From contig NZ_JIBU02000023.1 of the NCBI RefSeq assembly GCF_000633595.2, positions 406,944-470,943 of the forward strand: 64,000 nucleotides of DNA, given 5' to 3'. The stretch's first letter is position 1. Each line of letters begins with the position of its first letter. Source of the DNA: Clostridium drakei. Its GTDB lineage: Bacteria; Bacillota; Clostridia; Clostridiales; Clostridiaceae. Under the pieces are notes generated by a model, which was not told the DNA's origin, made no database searches, and worked only from the letters and a program-made list of their open reading frames with translations. This document shows positions 8,840 through 15,799 of the stretch, piece after piece. Position numbers and translations under genes: made by a program.

Positions 8840-9195
8840 TAATTATCTTAATGTTATTTAGTGGACAAGATGCACTTTATAGAGTAAAATCTGTTATAAT
8901 TATATAGTCAAATAAACTTTAATGTTGCTCAGTAGTACTTATTGTCAACTTCAATATACTGCTGAGTAAAACTTTAATTACATAAATATCCTTATTAACA
9001 TAACTTATGTTGTATATACTTTATTTAAAAAATTAAGAAATTTTTAATGATTTTTTTCACAAATAATTAATATATTTCATGTATAATTTTAAATATAGTT
9101 TTGTTTGACTTAGATGAATGTATTTAGGAGTATACAAACCTCTAAAAAGCTATAGATGAAACTCCTTTTTAATCTTAGAAGGGCGTGATAAAAAT
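8840..9195. other. Gene-free leader with a hairpin flanked by 10-bp direct repeats
   Basis: An 11-bp stem with two G-T pairs, GCTCAGTAGTA (8927-8937) and TACTGCTGAGT (8957-8967), is bracketed by identical AAACTTTAAT copies at 8914-8923 and 8969-8978. Further on, a TATAAT at 9082-9087 could be the -10 of the PAP2 gene, though no convincing -35 is at the right spacing. AGGAGT/ACTCCT with a T run (9126-9170) is a weak attenuator-like hairpin. Confidence 0.4.
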
Positions 9196-9849
9196 ATGAA
9201 ATTATTGAAAAAAAACTTAATTCCTTTAACTTTAATGTTATTAATTCCAATAGAAACTATTATTTATGGAGTTCTTAATAATTCTTTAAGAGGAGTACAC
9301 TATCTTGTAACCCCTATAGACAATTTTATACCTTTTCTAAAAATATTTGTTATACCTTATTTGTTGTATTATCCATTTATAGGATTTACCTTGATATACT
9401 TATGTTTTTATTATAGAAAAGTTTACTACAAAACTATATGCAGCTTACTTTTAGGTATGCTTATATGCTATCTCGTATATTTTATATTTCAAACTGCTAC
9501 ACCAAGGCCCGAATTGCAAGGAAATGACTTTTTTACAAATATTGCAAGATTTATATATGGTAAAGACAACCCTTTTAATTGTTTTCCAAGTATACACGTT
9601 TTAACTAGTTATCTTATGATTAAAGGTATCATGAAAAGTGGAGAAAAAAATTTATTAATTAAAGCTTGTATATGGTTAGTAGGTTTATCAATAATACTAT
9701 CAACTCAATTTATTAAACAACATGTAATTTTAGATTTAATTTCTGGTATAATGCTAGCTAATGTTATTTATAGAATGGTAGATAATTTCAATTTAGAAAT
9801 ATTCCCTCTATGGATAAGAAAATTATATTCTTTAGATACAACCAAATAA
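9196..9849 (+). CDS. PAP2-family membrane phosphatase
   Basis: 217 residues with about six membrane helices, after a GAAGGGCGTGAT ribosome site. The PAP2 phosphatase signature is readable in three parts: TPRPELQGND in a loop, then CFPSIHVLTS (the PSxH block), then KQHVILDLISG, whose histidine and aspartate complete the active site. The arrangement is closest to the inositolphosphotransferase/lipid phosphatase type, which cleaves phospholipid or polyprenyl pyrophosphate headgroups at the outer leaflet. Substrate unknown. It stands alone and ends in a long AT-rich hairpin. Confidence 0.75.
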   Translation: MKLLKKNLIPLTLMLLIPIETIIYGVLNNSLRGVHYLVTPIDNFIPFLKIFVIPYLLYYPFIGFTLIYLCFYYRKVYYKTICSLLLGMLICYLVYFIFQTATPRPELQGNDFFTNIARFIYGKDNPFNCFPSIHVLTSYLMIKGIMKSGEKNLLIKACIWLVGLSIILSTQFIKQHVILDLISGIMLANVIYRMVDNFNLEIFPLWIRKLYSLDTTK

Positions 9850-9882
9850 AAAATATTCACTAAAACATAATTTAGGAACAAT

Positions 9883-9936
9883 TAAGAATTTAGTTTTTTA
9901 TAAATTAAATAAAATCTATAAAAAACTAAATTCTTA
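9883..9936. terminator. 20-bp perfect inverted repeat, terminator of the PAP2 gene
   Basis: The left arm 9883-9902 begins TAAGAATTTAG and is perfectly complementary to the right arm 9917-9936 ending CTAAATTCTTA, with a 14-nt loop and a T-rich tail. Confidence 0.7.
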
Positions 9937-9965
9937 TATTTTATTCTAACCAAAATAAAAAAATC

Positions 9966-9992
9966 CTCAGAATGAAATTTAGCCTTACTGAG
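9966..9992 (-). terminator. Weak minus-strand terminator
   Basis: CTCAG (9966-9970) and CTGAG (9988-9992) form a short stem, followed on the minus strand by a run of Ts. It would end the small membrane-protein transcript. Confidence 0.4.
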
Positions 9993-10038
9993 AATTTATG
10001 TTATTTTTACAAATTAATATTTATAATAAATTTATTTT

Positions 10039-10218
10039 TTATATTATAATTATAAATACTATTAACTCTGTAATCATAGGAAGAATAGCACATGTAAAAA
10101 CAAATTCTACTAGTTTTTTACTTTCTTTTATTATAGAATAATCCAACATTTTAATAGATTCTTTTGAATTTACTCTTTCATTGTTTTTTGATAGATTTTC
10201 AAAATTCGAATTCATCAT
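10039..10218 (-). CDS. Small single-helix membrane protein, unknown
   Basis: GGAGGTG followed by six bases fixes the start at the ATG at 10218, giving 59 residues (MMNSNFENLSKNN). The first 40 residues are hydrophilic and charged. The last 20 or so, from KLVEFVFTCAILPMIT to the isoleucine-rich end, form one membrane helix, so it looks like a tail-anchored protein. No family is recognised and there are no operon partners. Reality rests on the strong ribosome site and composition. Confidence 0.5.
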   Translation of the reverse strand: MMNSNFENLSKNNERVNSKESIKMLDYSIIKESKKLVEFVFTCAILPMITELIVFIIII

Positions 10219-10466
10219 TAATAACACCTCCACATCATAATTTCATACTTAAACCAAAGTAATTAAATTAGATCTGTGTATGAATTACATGCTTATACGG
10301 TATTTCTATTTTAATGAAAACTCATAAATGAATTTTAAACAATGACTTCTTATTTAATATCATTATATGCTTTTTGTATACATTTTGATATGAATTATTT
10401 GTAATTATAGCCTCAAACCTTACATTATTTACACTCTAAGCATACTTCTTTTTACTCTCTCAACTA

Positions 10467-11411
10467 TTATTTTAAAACTTTATCCCAATCCTTTTCTCTT
10501 ATTACTCCATCTGCTCCTTGAGCACTCCATATTCCAGCTTTAACTTGCCATTCCTTAACTTTTTGCACTGTATTAGAATCCCATAACTCATCTTTAGGTG
10601 CTATTCCAATATACCATTTTACAAATTTAATAAGTATAGGATTGAAAGGCCATCCTGCTCCTATAGTTGGTTTCTTAATTATTGTATTCAATGCATTAAC
10701 AAGAGTATCATCTATACTATTTCCACCAGGTAGATCAACTATATATCTAAACTGAGTTATAGCTTGTTTAGTTTTATTATCTAGTTTTCCAGTGACACTA
10801 TTTTCTCCTGATTCAAGGCAGCTAACTCTCTGCAAATCATGCTGAACAGATTTAATAAAATCAGAACTCATATTGCCATCTAAAACTTGTTGTCCTGTGA
10901 GTCCATAAACTATTGCATTAGCTATGGCATCTGACCCTAACTGACTATATAAATCTGCATCACTTTTAGTATCCACAAAACATATTTCTATTAATATCGC
11001 AACTGGTTTACTGTGCTTTATTACATACAAACCACTGCCATCTTTAACACCTCTATTGATAAAACCTAAAGATATTAGTGAATTTAATACGCTGCTAGCT
11101 AAATTATACCCTAAAGAACTCATAGCAAAAACTTCACTACCTTTTCCTCCACCAGAGTTTAAGTGTATTGAAACTAAATAATCTGCACTAACAGAACTAT
11201 CGCATCTTTGCTGTAGACTATCTGTAACACTTGAAGCAGTTGAAGGTCTTACATTCCATGCTTCATACCCTAATGATTTCAACTTGGATATAACTCTATT
11301 TCCTATATCTAAAGCGCAATCCTGTTCAAATAGATAACCAACTTCGCCGCCATCTCCACCTAAGCTCCCATTTACATCTCCATGTCCAGGATCTATTGCA
11401 AATTTACTCAT
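10467..11411 (-). CDS. N-acetylmuramoyl-L-alanine amidase (Amidase_3) with cell-wall binding tail, endolysin-like
   Basis: 314 residues. The N-terminal half is an Amidase_3 zinc hydrolase: DPGHG carries the first ligand histidine, a glutamate sits in GGEVG, VSIHLNSG carries the next histidine, and ILIEICFVD the catalytic glutamate. The C-terminal half has two peptidoglycan-binding-like segments (IKSVQHDLQRV...TKQAITQFRYIV and VQKVKEWQVKAG). There is no signal peptide, which is the layout of phage endolysins or autolysins released by holin or lysis rather than of secreted CwlB-type enzymes. No holin or other phage gene is adjacent. A sporulation or mother-cell-lysis role is the main alternative. 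Confidence 0.8.
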   Translation of the reverse strand: MSKFAIDPGHGDVNGSLGGDGGEVGYLFEQDCALDIGNRVISKLKSLGYEAWNVRPSTASSVTDSLQQRCDSSVSADYLVSIHLNSGGGKGSEVFAMSSLGYNLASSVLNSLISLGFINRGVKDGSGLYVIKHSKPVAILIEICFVDTKSDADLYSQLGSDAIANAIVYGLTGQQVLDGNMSSDFIKSVQHDLQRVSCLESGENSVTGKLDNKTKQAITQFRYIVDLPGGNSIDDTLVNALNTIIKKPTIGAGWPFNPILIKFVKWYIGIAPKDELWDSNTVQKVKEWQVKAGIWSAQGADGVIREKDWDKVLK

Positions 11412-11487
11412 AAAAATTCACCTCCTGATTAATGTATATGTTGTAAAATTTAAAATGTTATTATTTAATTCAGCCCTCAAAAAAATT

Positions 11488-11535
11488 AAGCATAATTATA
11501 AAGGGAGGTATATGCCTCCCTTTATAATTATGCTT
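11488..11535 (-). terminator. 21-bp perfect hairpin terminator, minus strand
   Basis: The left arm 11488-11508 and right arm 11515-11535 are perfectly complementary over 21 bp with a 6-nt loop; the stem top is AAGGGAGG/CCTCCCTT. On the minus strand the stem is followed by AATTTTTTT, so it ends transcripts arriving from higher coordinates, before the amidase gene. It probably closes the upstream small-RNA transcript. Confidence 0.85.
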
Positions 11536-11591
11536 ATTCCAGCAAAACTTCTAATTTATAACTCCAAAATACCGTTACTTTAATTTTGACA

Positions 11592-11788
11592 CCTATCCTT
11601 ACGATAGGTGGGTGCTTTCACAAATATTTCTTTGAATATGCCAACATCTATTGGACTTATAGCTCAAATACATATTTAAATATTAAGCTCCCGTTCAAAT
11701 GCTGTAGGTTCAAAATTAAAGCTTACAAATATTCCAGAAAAATCACCTTAGTTAGTTTCCTATATGAAAACCTTTTAATATCTTATTT
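11592..11788 (-). ncRNA. ssrS: Probable 6S RNA (SsrS)
   Basis: A minus-strand TATAAT at 11800-11795 predicts a start near 11788. The transcript contains TTTTGAACCTAC followed by GAACGGGAGCTTAATATT, words I associate with Firmicute 6S RNA, and no open frame of quality. AGGTG...TTTC on the 5' side can pair with GAAAG...CACCT on the 3' side to form a closing stem, giving roughly 195 nt, the usual 6S size. A 3' hairpin (CACCTATC/GATAGGTG) and the strong terminator at 11488-11535 follow. 6S RNA binds housekeeping RNA polymerase. Boundaries are approximate, and a leader element of the amidase gene is the alternative. Confidence 0.5.
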
Positions 11789-11867
11789 ACTTTTATTATA
11801 TCAAATAATTATAGAAATGCAACAGTACTTTTGTATAAAAATCAATAAATATTTTATGTAAATTGTA

Positions 11868-11989
11868 GTAAAGTTAACTTTACATTTATAATATTTATGT
11901 GTATAATTAATGTAAAGCTAACTTAACATTAAAATATGTTTTCAATATAATTAAGTTATATTTTCCAACTGATGTAAAGTTAACTTTAC
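11868..11989 (+). promoter_or_regulatory. Three Xre operators and the promoter of the Xre/membrane-protein operon
   Basis: GTAAAGTTAACTTTAC, a perfect 16-bp palindrome, occurs at 11868-11883 and 11974-11989; a two-mismatch copy is at 11912-11927. The promoter is TTTACA (11879-11884), 17 bp, TATAAT (11902-11907). Operator 1 therefore covers the -35 region, operator 2 the transcription start, and operator 3 abuts the GGAGGTGAT ribosome site. This is a textbook autorepression layout. Confidence 0.75.
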
Positions 11990-12005
11990 ACGGAGGTGAT
12001 AATCT

Positions 12006-12209
12006 TTGAAAAACAAAATAAAGCAGCTAAGAGAAAACTTTAACCTTACACAACAAGATCTAGCTGAAAAAGTTGATGTATCTAGACAAACAATTATTTC
12101 TTTAGAAAATGAAAAGTATAATCCCTCTATTTTACTTGCTTACAAAATAGCTAAAACTTTTAATTTATCCATTGAAAAAATATTTATATTTGAAGAGGAG
12201 GAATTTTAA
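12006..12209 (+). CDS. Small Xre-family DNA-binding regulator
   Basis: 67 residues, TTG start 5 nt after GGAGGTGAT. The whole protein is one Cro/cI-type helix-turn-helix: IKQLRENFNLTQQDLAEKVD, SRQTIISLENEKYNPS and a final hydrophobic helix ending IFEEEEF. It resembles the YozG-like stand-alone regulators that sit next to small membrane proteins. It is followed without gap by the membrane gene. The three palindromes upstream make it the likely autorepressor of the operon. What relieves repression is not visible. Confidence 0.9.
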   Translation: MKNKIKQLRENFNLTQQDLAEKVDVSRQTIISLENEKYNPSILLAYKIAKTFNLSIEKIFIFEEEEF

Positions 12210-12620
12210 ATGGATGTCAATAAAGAAATAAAAAAAAGTATATTTTACTATACTATTATGGCTCTTATCGGTCTTATAGCATTATTTGTAGGATATGTTT
12301 TAAATTTTCAAAAGCATGCTATGTCTGGTATAGCAATTGGCTTCACCCCTGTAGGAATAATTGGTATTTTGATTTACACCTTTGGAAAGAATAAACCTAA
12401 ATTGATCAAAAGTGTAAAAGCAGAAAATGAAGAAAGAAACATTTTTATACGCAACAAAACTGGTTATAGAGCTTTCTGGATAACCTATTGGTACGTTTTT
12501 ATTGTTACTATGGGAACTGACTTCCTAAATATATCTGCAAGTAATTTATCTATAGCTACCTTAATTTTTATGCCTATAGTATATTTTATTACTATGATTG
12601 TGTATCATCATAAGTATTAA
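12210..12620 (+). CDS. Four-helix membrane protein (DUF2178-like) paired with the Xre regulator
   Basis: 136 residues; the ATG follows directly on the stop of the regulator gene, with GAGGAGGAATT inside the regulator's 3' end as ribosome site. Four hydrophobic helices are seen: residues about 12-32, 42-60, 90-107 and 113-131. The central loop has KAENEERNIFIRNKTGYRAFW, which resembles the conserved D/NER loop of DUF2178 proteins. Function is unknown in the family. The tight pairing suggests it acts with, or is the sole target of, the regulator. Confidence 0.7.
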   Translation: MDVNKEIKKSIFYYTIMALIGLIALFVGYVLNFQKHAMSGIAIGFTPVGIIGILIYTFGKNKPKLIKSVKAENEERNIFIRNKTGYRAFWITYWYVFIVTMGTDFLNISASNLSIATLIFMPIVYFITMIVYHHKY

Positions 12621-12638
12621 ATTGTAACAATATAAAAT

Positions 12639-12663
12639 CCTGTACTCAAAATATGAGTACAGG
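12639..12663. terminator. Terminator between Xre operon and SASP gene
   Basis: CCTGTACTCA (12639-12648) and TGAGTACAGG (12654-12663) form a perfect 10-bp stem with a 5-nt loop, then T-rich sequence. Both flanking genes converge on it. Confidence 0.8.
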
Positions 12664-12680
12664 GTTTCTTTTATCCTATA

Positions 12681-12872
12681 TTATAGCCCTTTTTCATAAG
12701 CTTCTACCATTTTTTTGACCATGTTTCCACCTATTGACCCAGCCTCTCTTGCAGTTAAATCTCCATTGTATCCATCCTTTAATGTTACACCAACTTCAGC
12801 AGCTGATTCCATTTTAAATTTGTTTAATCCTTCTTTAGCTTGTGGTACTAAAACTTTATTATTGTTTGACAT
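12681..12872 (-). CDS. Alpha/beta-type small acid-soluble spore protein
   Basis: 63 residues, the usual SASP length. It has the two family blocks: KFKMESAAEVGV around the germination-protease site near the N-terminus, and the C-terminal LTAREAGSIGGNMVKKMVEAY. These proteins coat DNA in the dormant spore and protect it from UV and heat, then supply amino acids at germination. A GGAGGA ribosome site precedes the ATG. Expression in the forespore under sigma-G is expected from the family; I could not identify a clear sigma-G promoter. Confidence 0.93.
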   Translation of the reverse strand: MSNNNKVLVPQAKEGLNKFKMESAAEVGVTLKDGYNGDLTAREAGSIGGNMVKKMVEAYEKGL

Positions 12873-13018
12873 AGTATATTCCTCCTCTTTAATAAGATTT
12901 GTACTACACTTTATGGTCTTATTTTGTTCTTTTTTAAGGTTATTACTCTATTAAATCAAAGGCAAAATTGAATATATATTTATGAAATTGAATTTTTTTA
13001 CAAAATAAGCATATTGCG

Positions 13019-13270
13019 ACACAACTTTTTAGGTGGAGTCCGCATTGAATATACGGTGTATAAAAGCCAACCGTTTATTAAGGAGCTCTAATGTCTAAAA
13101 TTTTAAAAATCTCTACCCGCTCAAATGTCCCGTCCTGGGACTTTCGCGGCTTGAATCGTCCTGATTCAAATTACGAGATTTTTTAAATTTTAGACATAAG
13201 AGCTCCTAAATTCTCTCAAAAGCTTTTATACACCGTATATTCAAAGCTCCCTCCACCTAAAAAGTTGTGT
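13019..13270. repeat. Large inverted-repeat element A (95-bp arms, structured 61-nt loop)
   Basis: Arms 13019-13113 and 13175-13270 are complementary in three blocks: 20 bp perfect (13019-13038 with 13251-13270), 23 bp perfect (13045-13067 with 13222-13244) and 31 of 33 bp (13081-13113 with 13175-13207). The loop carries two smaller hairpins, GTCCC-GTCCT-GGGAC (13127-13141, enclosed by CCGC/GCGG) and TTGAATC-GTCCT-GATTCAA (13151-13169), both with the same GTCCT loop. There is no open frame, no visible target-site duplication and no T run. Confidence 0.85.
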
Positions 13271-13404
13271 AGTAACTATTGTAATTCTAATATAAAAAAT
13301 TGCTTATAATACATTATAATTATAGCTCTTCAGAAAAAAGCATATCTTTCATAATACTTATAATCTAGTTTATGTATATTTCAACCATTTTAATAATATC
13401 CTAT

Positions 13405-13495
13405 GGCGCAGCCTGCAAAAATAATAAGTCTGTTTTAAGACATTTCCACAGAATATAATTAAACTAAATATATTAGTCCAACATCAGGCTCCGCC
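13405..13495. repeat. Degenerate inverted repeat C between elements A and B
   Basis: GGCGCAGCCT (13405-13414) and AGGCTCCGCC (13486-13495) are inverted with one mismatch, about 70 bp apart, in otherwise AT-rich sequence. It may be a third, decayed relative of the flanking elements; the arms are too short to be sure. Confidence 0.35.
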
Positions 13496-13593
13496 TTAAT
13501 TTTAAGCGTTATAAATTATAGTCATAAATATGATTATGGCTTACTAAAATTACTTATAGCAATGTAATTATGTACATCCACTTGAAGTTGCTA

Positions 13594-13831
13594 GTTTGAA
13601 TTTTAACTTTTATGCAGTGATATATGATAAGGGTGTCATCACATTAGCTAAATTGTTTTAGTATTATTCTTAGCTCAAAATTTTTGAAAACCTTAGAACT
13701 TTAGTCCTGTCTGAGGGAACCGAGTTTGACAAAGTTCTTAGGCTTTCAAAAATTTCGAGCTTTAGAATAATTAAAACATTTAGCCGTGATGACACCCTTA
13801 TCATATATCACGGAATGAAAGTTAAAATCCA
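13594..13831. repeat. Large inverted-repeat element B (about 105-bp arms, 28-nt loop)
   Basis: A 26-bp perfect arm block (13617-13642 with 13786-13811) lies inside longer imperfect arms running inward through AGCTC, AAATTTTTGAAA and CCTTAGAACTTT (13691-13702 with 13731-13742, one mismatch), and outward through GTTTGAATTTTAACTTT. The loop 13703-13730 contains GTCCTGTCTGAGGGAACC, sharing GTCCTG with both inner hairpins of element A. There is no open frame. Confidence 0.85.
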
Positions 13832-13863
13832 AACTTCCACTGCACCTTTACGTCGCATAATTT

Positions 13864-14103
13864 TTACTTCGTAACATTTAAATCATCTTCGCCTTCGGTT
13901 TTTGCAGAATACTCCAAAATATCCCCTGGTTGGCAATTTAGTTCTTTGCATATAGCTTCCAAAGTGGAAAATCTAACAGCTTTTGCTTTGTTATTTTTTA
14001 ATATAGATAAATTGGCATTTGTAATACCAACTCTTTCAGCTAACTCTGATAAAGATATTTTTCTTTTAGCCATCATTACATCTAAATTAACTATAATAGG
14101 CAT
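13864..14103 (-). CDS. YozG-like Xre regulator
   Basis: 79 residues: MPIIVNLDVMMAKRKISLSE, then a Cro/cI helix-turn-helix (LAERVGITNANLSILKNNKA) and an acidic tail. This is the small regulator found next to DUF2975 membrane proteins, as with yozG and yoaS in Bacillus subtilis. It starts 10 nt after the stop of the DUF2975 gene at 14114, so it is the last gene of that operon. The palindrome at 15324-15343 upstream of the operon is a possible operator. Element B ends just beyond its stop. Confidence 0.85.
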   Translation of the reverse strand: MPIIVNLDVMMAKRKISLSELAERVGITNANLSILKNNKAKAVRFSTLEAICKELNCQPGDILEYSAKTEGEDDLNVTK

Positions 14104-14113
14104 ATATCTCCTC

Positions 14114-14716
14114 CTATATCATCAAGTCATTTTCTTGCTTAATTTTTACAGCTTCTTTAAATATCTCAGAAAAAACCAATATTATAATTCCTATAAATAT
14201 ACCCAAAACTGTATCTATTCTTGAAGTAATTCCATTTTCTATATTTAAGAGTATAAAAACTCCAGTTCCATATTTAATAATGTTATTTATAAATATAAAT
14301 GCTCCAACTATGATAGTTGAAAAACCTACCCTTCTTAATCTCAAAACATTCTTTAGTACAAACACTTCTTTGTCCATAAAAGCTTTAATTATTTCTCTTA
14401 GCTCAAAAGTAATAATTATTATACAGATAAGGGTTATAATAAAGGTTATACCAAATAATACATTCATTAAATTATTTTGCATATTACTATTTTTATAAAT
14501 AGAATATATTGATGCTAAAATTATTAATGGCAAATTTATTATTTCAATAATTAGAAATAAGCTTAATAATGCCTTCAGAAATCTTAAACTTGCATTAAGA
14601 AAAGACTTATTATATGATCTAATATTGCTTACTTTATTTGTTGATTGTGCCATATCTTCAAACTTTACCTTTGTTTGCTCAATTAACGTTAAAATATTGT
14701 TTCTAAAAATTTTCAT
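14114..14716 (-). CDS. DUF2975 membrane protein (YoaS-like)
   Basis: 200 residues with four predicted membrane helices, roughly at 45-70, 82-105, 126-148 and 160-185, after a lysine-rich cytoplasmic N-terminus. The loop FMDKEVFVLKNVLRLRRVG and the ending IFKEAVKIKQENDLMI are the recurring DUF2975 features. The family is functionally uncharacterised but is almost always paired with a YozG-type Xre regulator, as here. The preceding gene is a mutated paralogue. Confidence 0.75.
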   Translation of the reverse strand: MKIFRNNILTLIEQTKVKFEDMAQSTNKVSNIRSYNKSFLNASLRFLKALLSLFLIIEIINLPLIILASIYSIYKNSNMQNNLMNVLFGITFIITLICIIIITFELREIIKAFMDKEVFVLKNVLRLRRVGFSTIIVGAFIFINNIIKYGTGVFILLNIENGITSRIDTVLGIFIGIIILVFSEIFKEAVKIKQENDLMI

Positions 14717-14741
14717 CTATATCACACCTTCTTGCAATTTT

Positions 14742-15242
14742 TTATATAGTTAAATCATGATCTTGCTTTATTTTAATAGACTGATTAAACATTTCAGCTA
14801 AAATGATCATAAAAATACTCATAATAATAAATATTAAAAAATCCATATCACAATAAGGTCCATACTGATCAGAATGAAAAGCAAAAAAGTAATGATATCC
14901 AAATTTAAGTCTATCCTTTATAAAAATATACAAACCTATTAGAAAAATATTTAAAGCTATATTTCTCATACTTTTCACATTGTTTATTACAAATGGATTT
15001 TTTTCAATCAAAGTTTTATTCATTTTTATAATCTCATTAGTAATTATAATACAGTTTATAAATGCTATAAAAAATAAAATAGTCATAATTATATTAGCTT
15101 GTGTAAATTTAAAGCTAAAGTCAAAAGTACACCACAATATAGGAAACATGATACAGCCTATAACCTCAACTTAAAATAATACGTTTAAAGCCACATTAAT
15201 AAACTGAAATTTCTTTTCATCTTCCATATAATTTCTCATCAT
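14742..15242 (-). pseudogene. DUF2975 membrane-protein paralogue with an in-frame stop
   Basis: AGGAGGT precedes ATGATG at 15242/15239 and the reading frame runs MMRNYMEDEKKFQFINVALN-VLF, then hits TAA at 15173-15171. The same frame continues as VEVIGCIMFPILW and on to IKIKQDHDLTI, matching the DUF2975 neighbour across the stop (its SLFLIIEIINLP region). A single TTA to TAA change explains it. The 135-residue downstream part could start at an ATG at 15149, but it has only a poor ribosome site. I therefore call it a recent nonsense mutant; a sequencing error is the alternative. Confidence 0.7.
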
Positions 15243-15323
15243 ATTGACCTCCTAATTTTTTATTTTTTATTATATTTAAATTATACCAATGTGTTTATTT
15301 AAAATCAATATTGTTTTATTGAA

Positions 15324-15343
15324 AAACAATAAATATTTATTGT
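15324..15343. promoter_or_regulatory. 20-bp palindrome upstream of the DUF2975 operon
   Basis: AACAATAAATATTTATTGTT is a perfect palindrome about 80 bp upstream of the first DUF2975 start, with further ATTGTTTTATTG-like half sites beside it (15309-15320). It is a candidate operator for the YozG-like regulator; low-complexity AT sequence makes chance more likely than usual. Confidence 0.35.
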
Positions 15344-15485
15344 TTATTATTATAATACTGTAAGCTATAAAAAATTTATATGATTGTACTTAAAATAAAA
15401 GCTTTCAATTGAATTAACTCTATATTAAATCTACAATTATAAATAAACCCAACTTTAAAATTACATATGAAAAGAGGTAATTTAA

Positions 15486-15650
15486 ATGTCAAAATTATTT
15501 ACTTATTCTATTAATACAACAAAATCTGATGAATTTATAAATATAACCAACTTGCTAAAAAAATCCATAAAAGAAAGTTCAGTAAACGATGGTATTGCAA
15601 TAGTTTTTTGTCCTCATACAACAGCTGGTATAACTATAAATGAAAGTTAA
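15486..15650 (+). pseudogene. Truncated YjbQ/UPF0047 family gene
   Basis: AGAGGTAA is followed by an ATG at 15486 and a 54-codon frame: MSKLFTYSINTTKSDEFINI at the start, VNDGIAIVFCPHTTAGITIN near the end, then a stop at 15648. PHTTAGITINE is the signature of the UPF0047 (YjbQ, thiamine-phosphate-synthase-like) family, whose members run to about 130-140 residues. The following sequence does not continue the family in any frame, and the T-box promoter begins 95 bp later. The C-terminal two thirds are deleted, so the gene is a remnant. Confidence 0.7.
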
Positions 15651-15744
15651 TTATACAAAATATGCAAAATAGAGTAAATTAAAAATTTTTATAGTAAACT
15701 GAAGAATTTTAATGTTATTTAATTCTTAGAAGGAATTTCAGGTT

Positions 15745-15773
15745 TTGTATTTATTTAAAAATTTATCTATAAT
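15745..15773 (+). promoter_or_regulatory. Promoter of the T-box leader
   Basis: TTGTAT (15745-15750), 17-bp spacer, TATAAT (15768-15773). The predicted start near 15780 lies just ahead of the T-box Stem I. Confidence 0.65.
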
Positions 15774-15799
15774 ATTCTTTAAATAATTATTAAATGTGA

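Noticed and set aside
11586..11861. 91-residue plus-strand frame
   Set aside because: It lies over the probable 6S RNA on the opposite strand, has no ribosome site and has a composition unlike a protein.
12006..12620. Toxin-antitoxin module
   Set aside because: The second gene is a multi-helix membrane protein of a known Xre-linked family, and nothing suggests toxicity.
13019..13831. Ordinary bidirectional terminators as the explanation of elements A and B
   Set aside because: The arms are five to ten times longer than other terminators here, lack T runs and contain structured loops.
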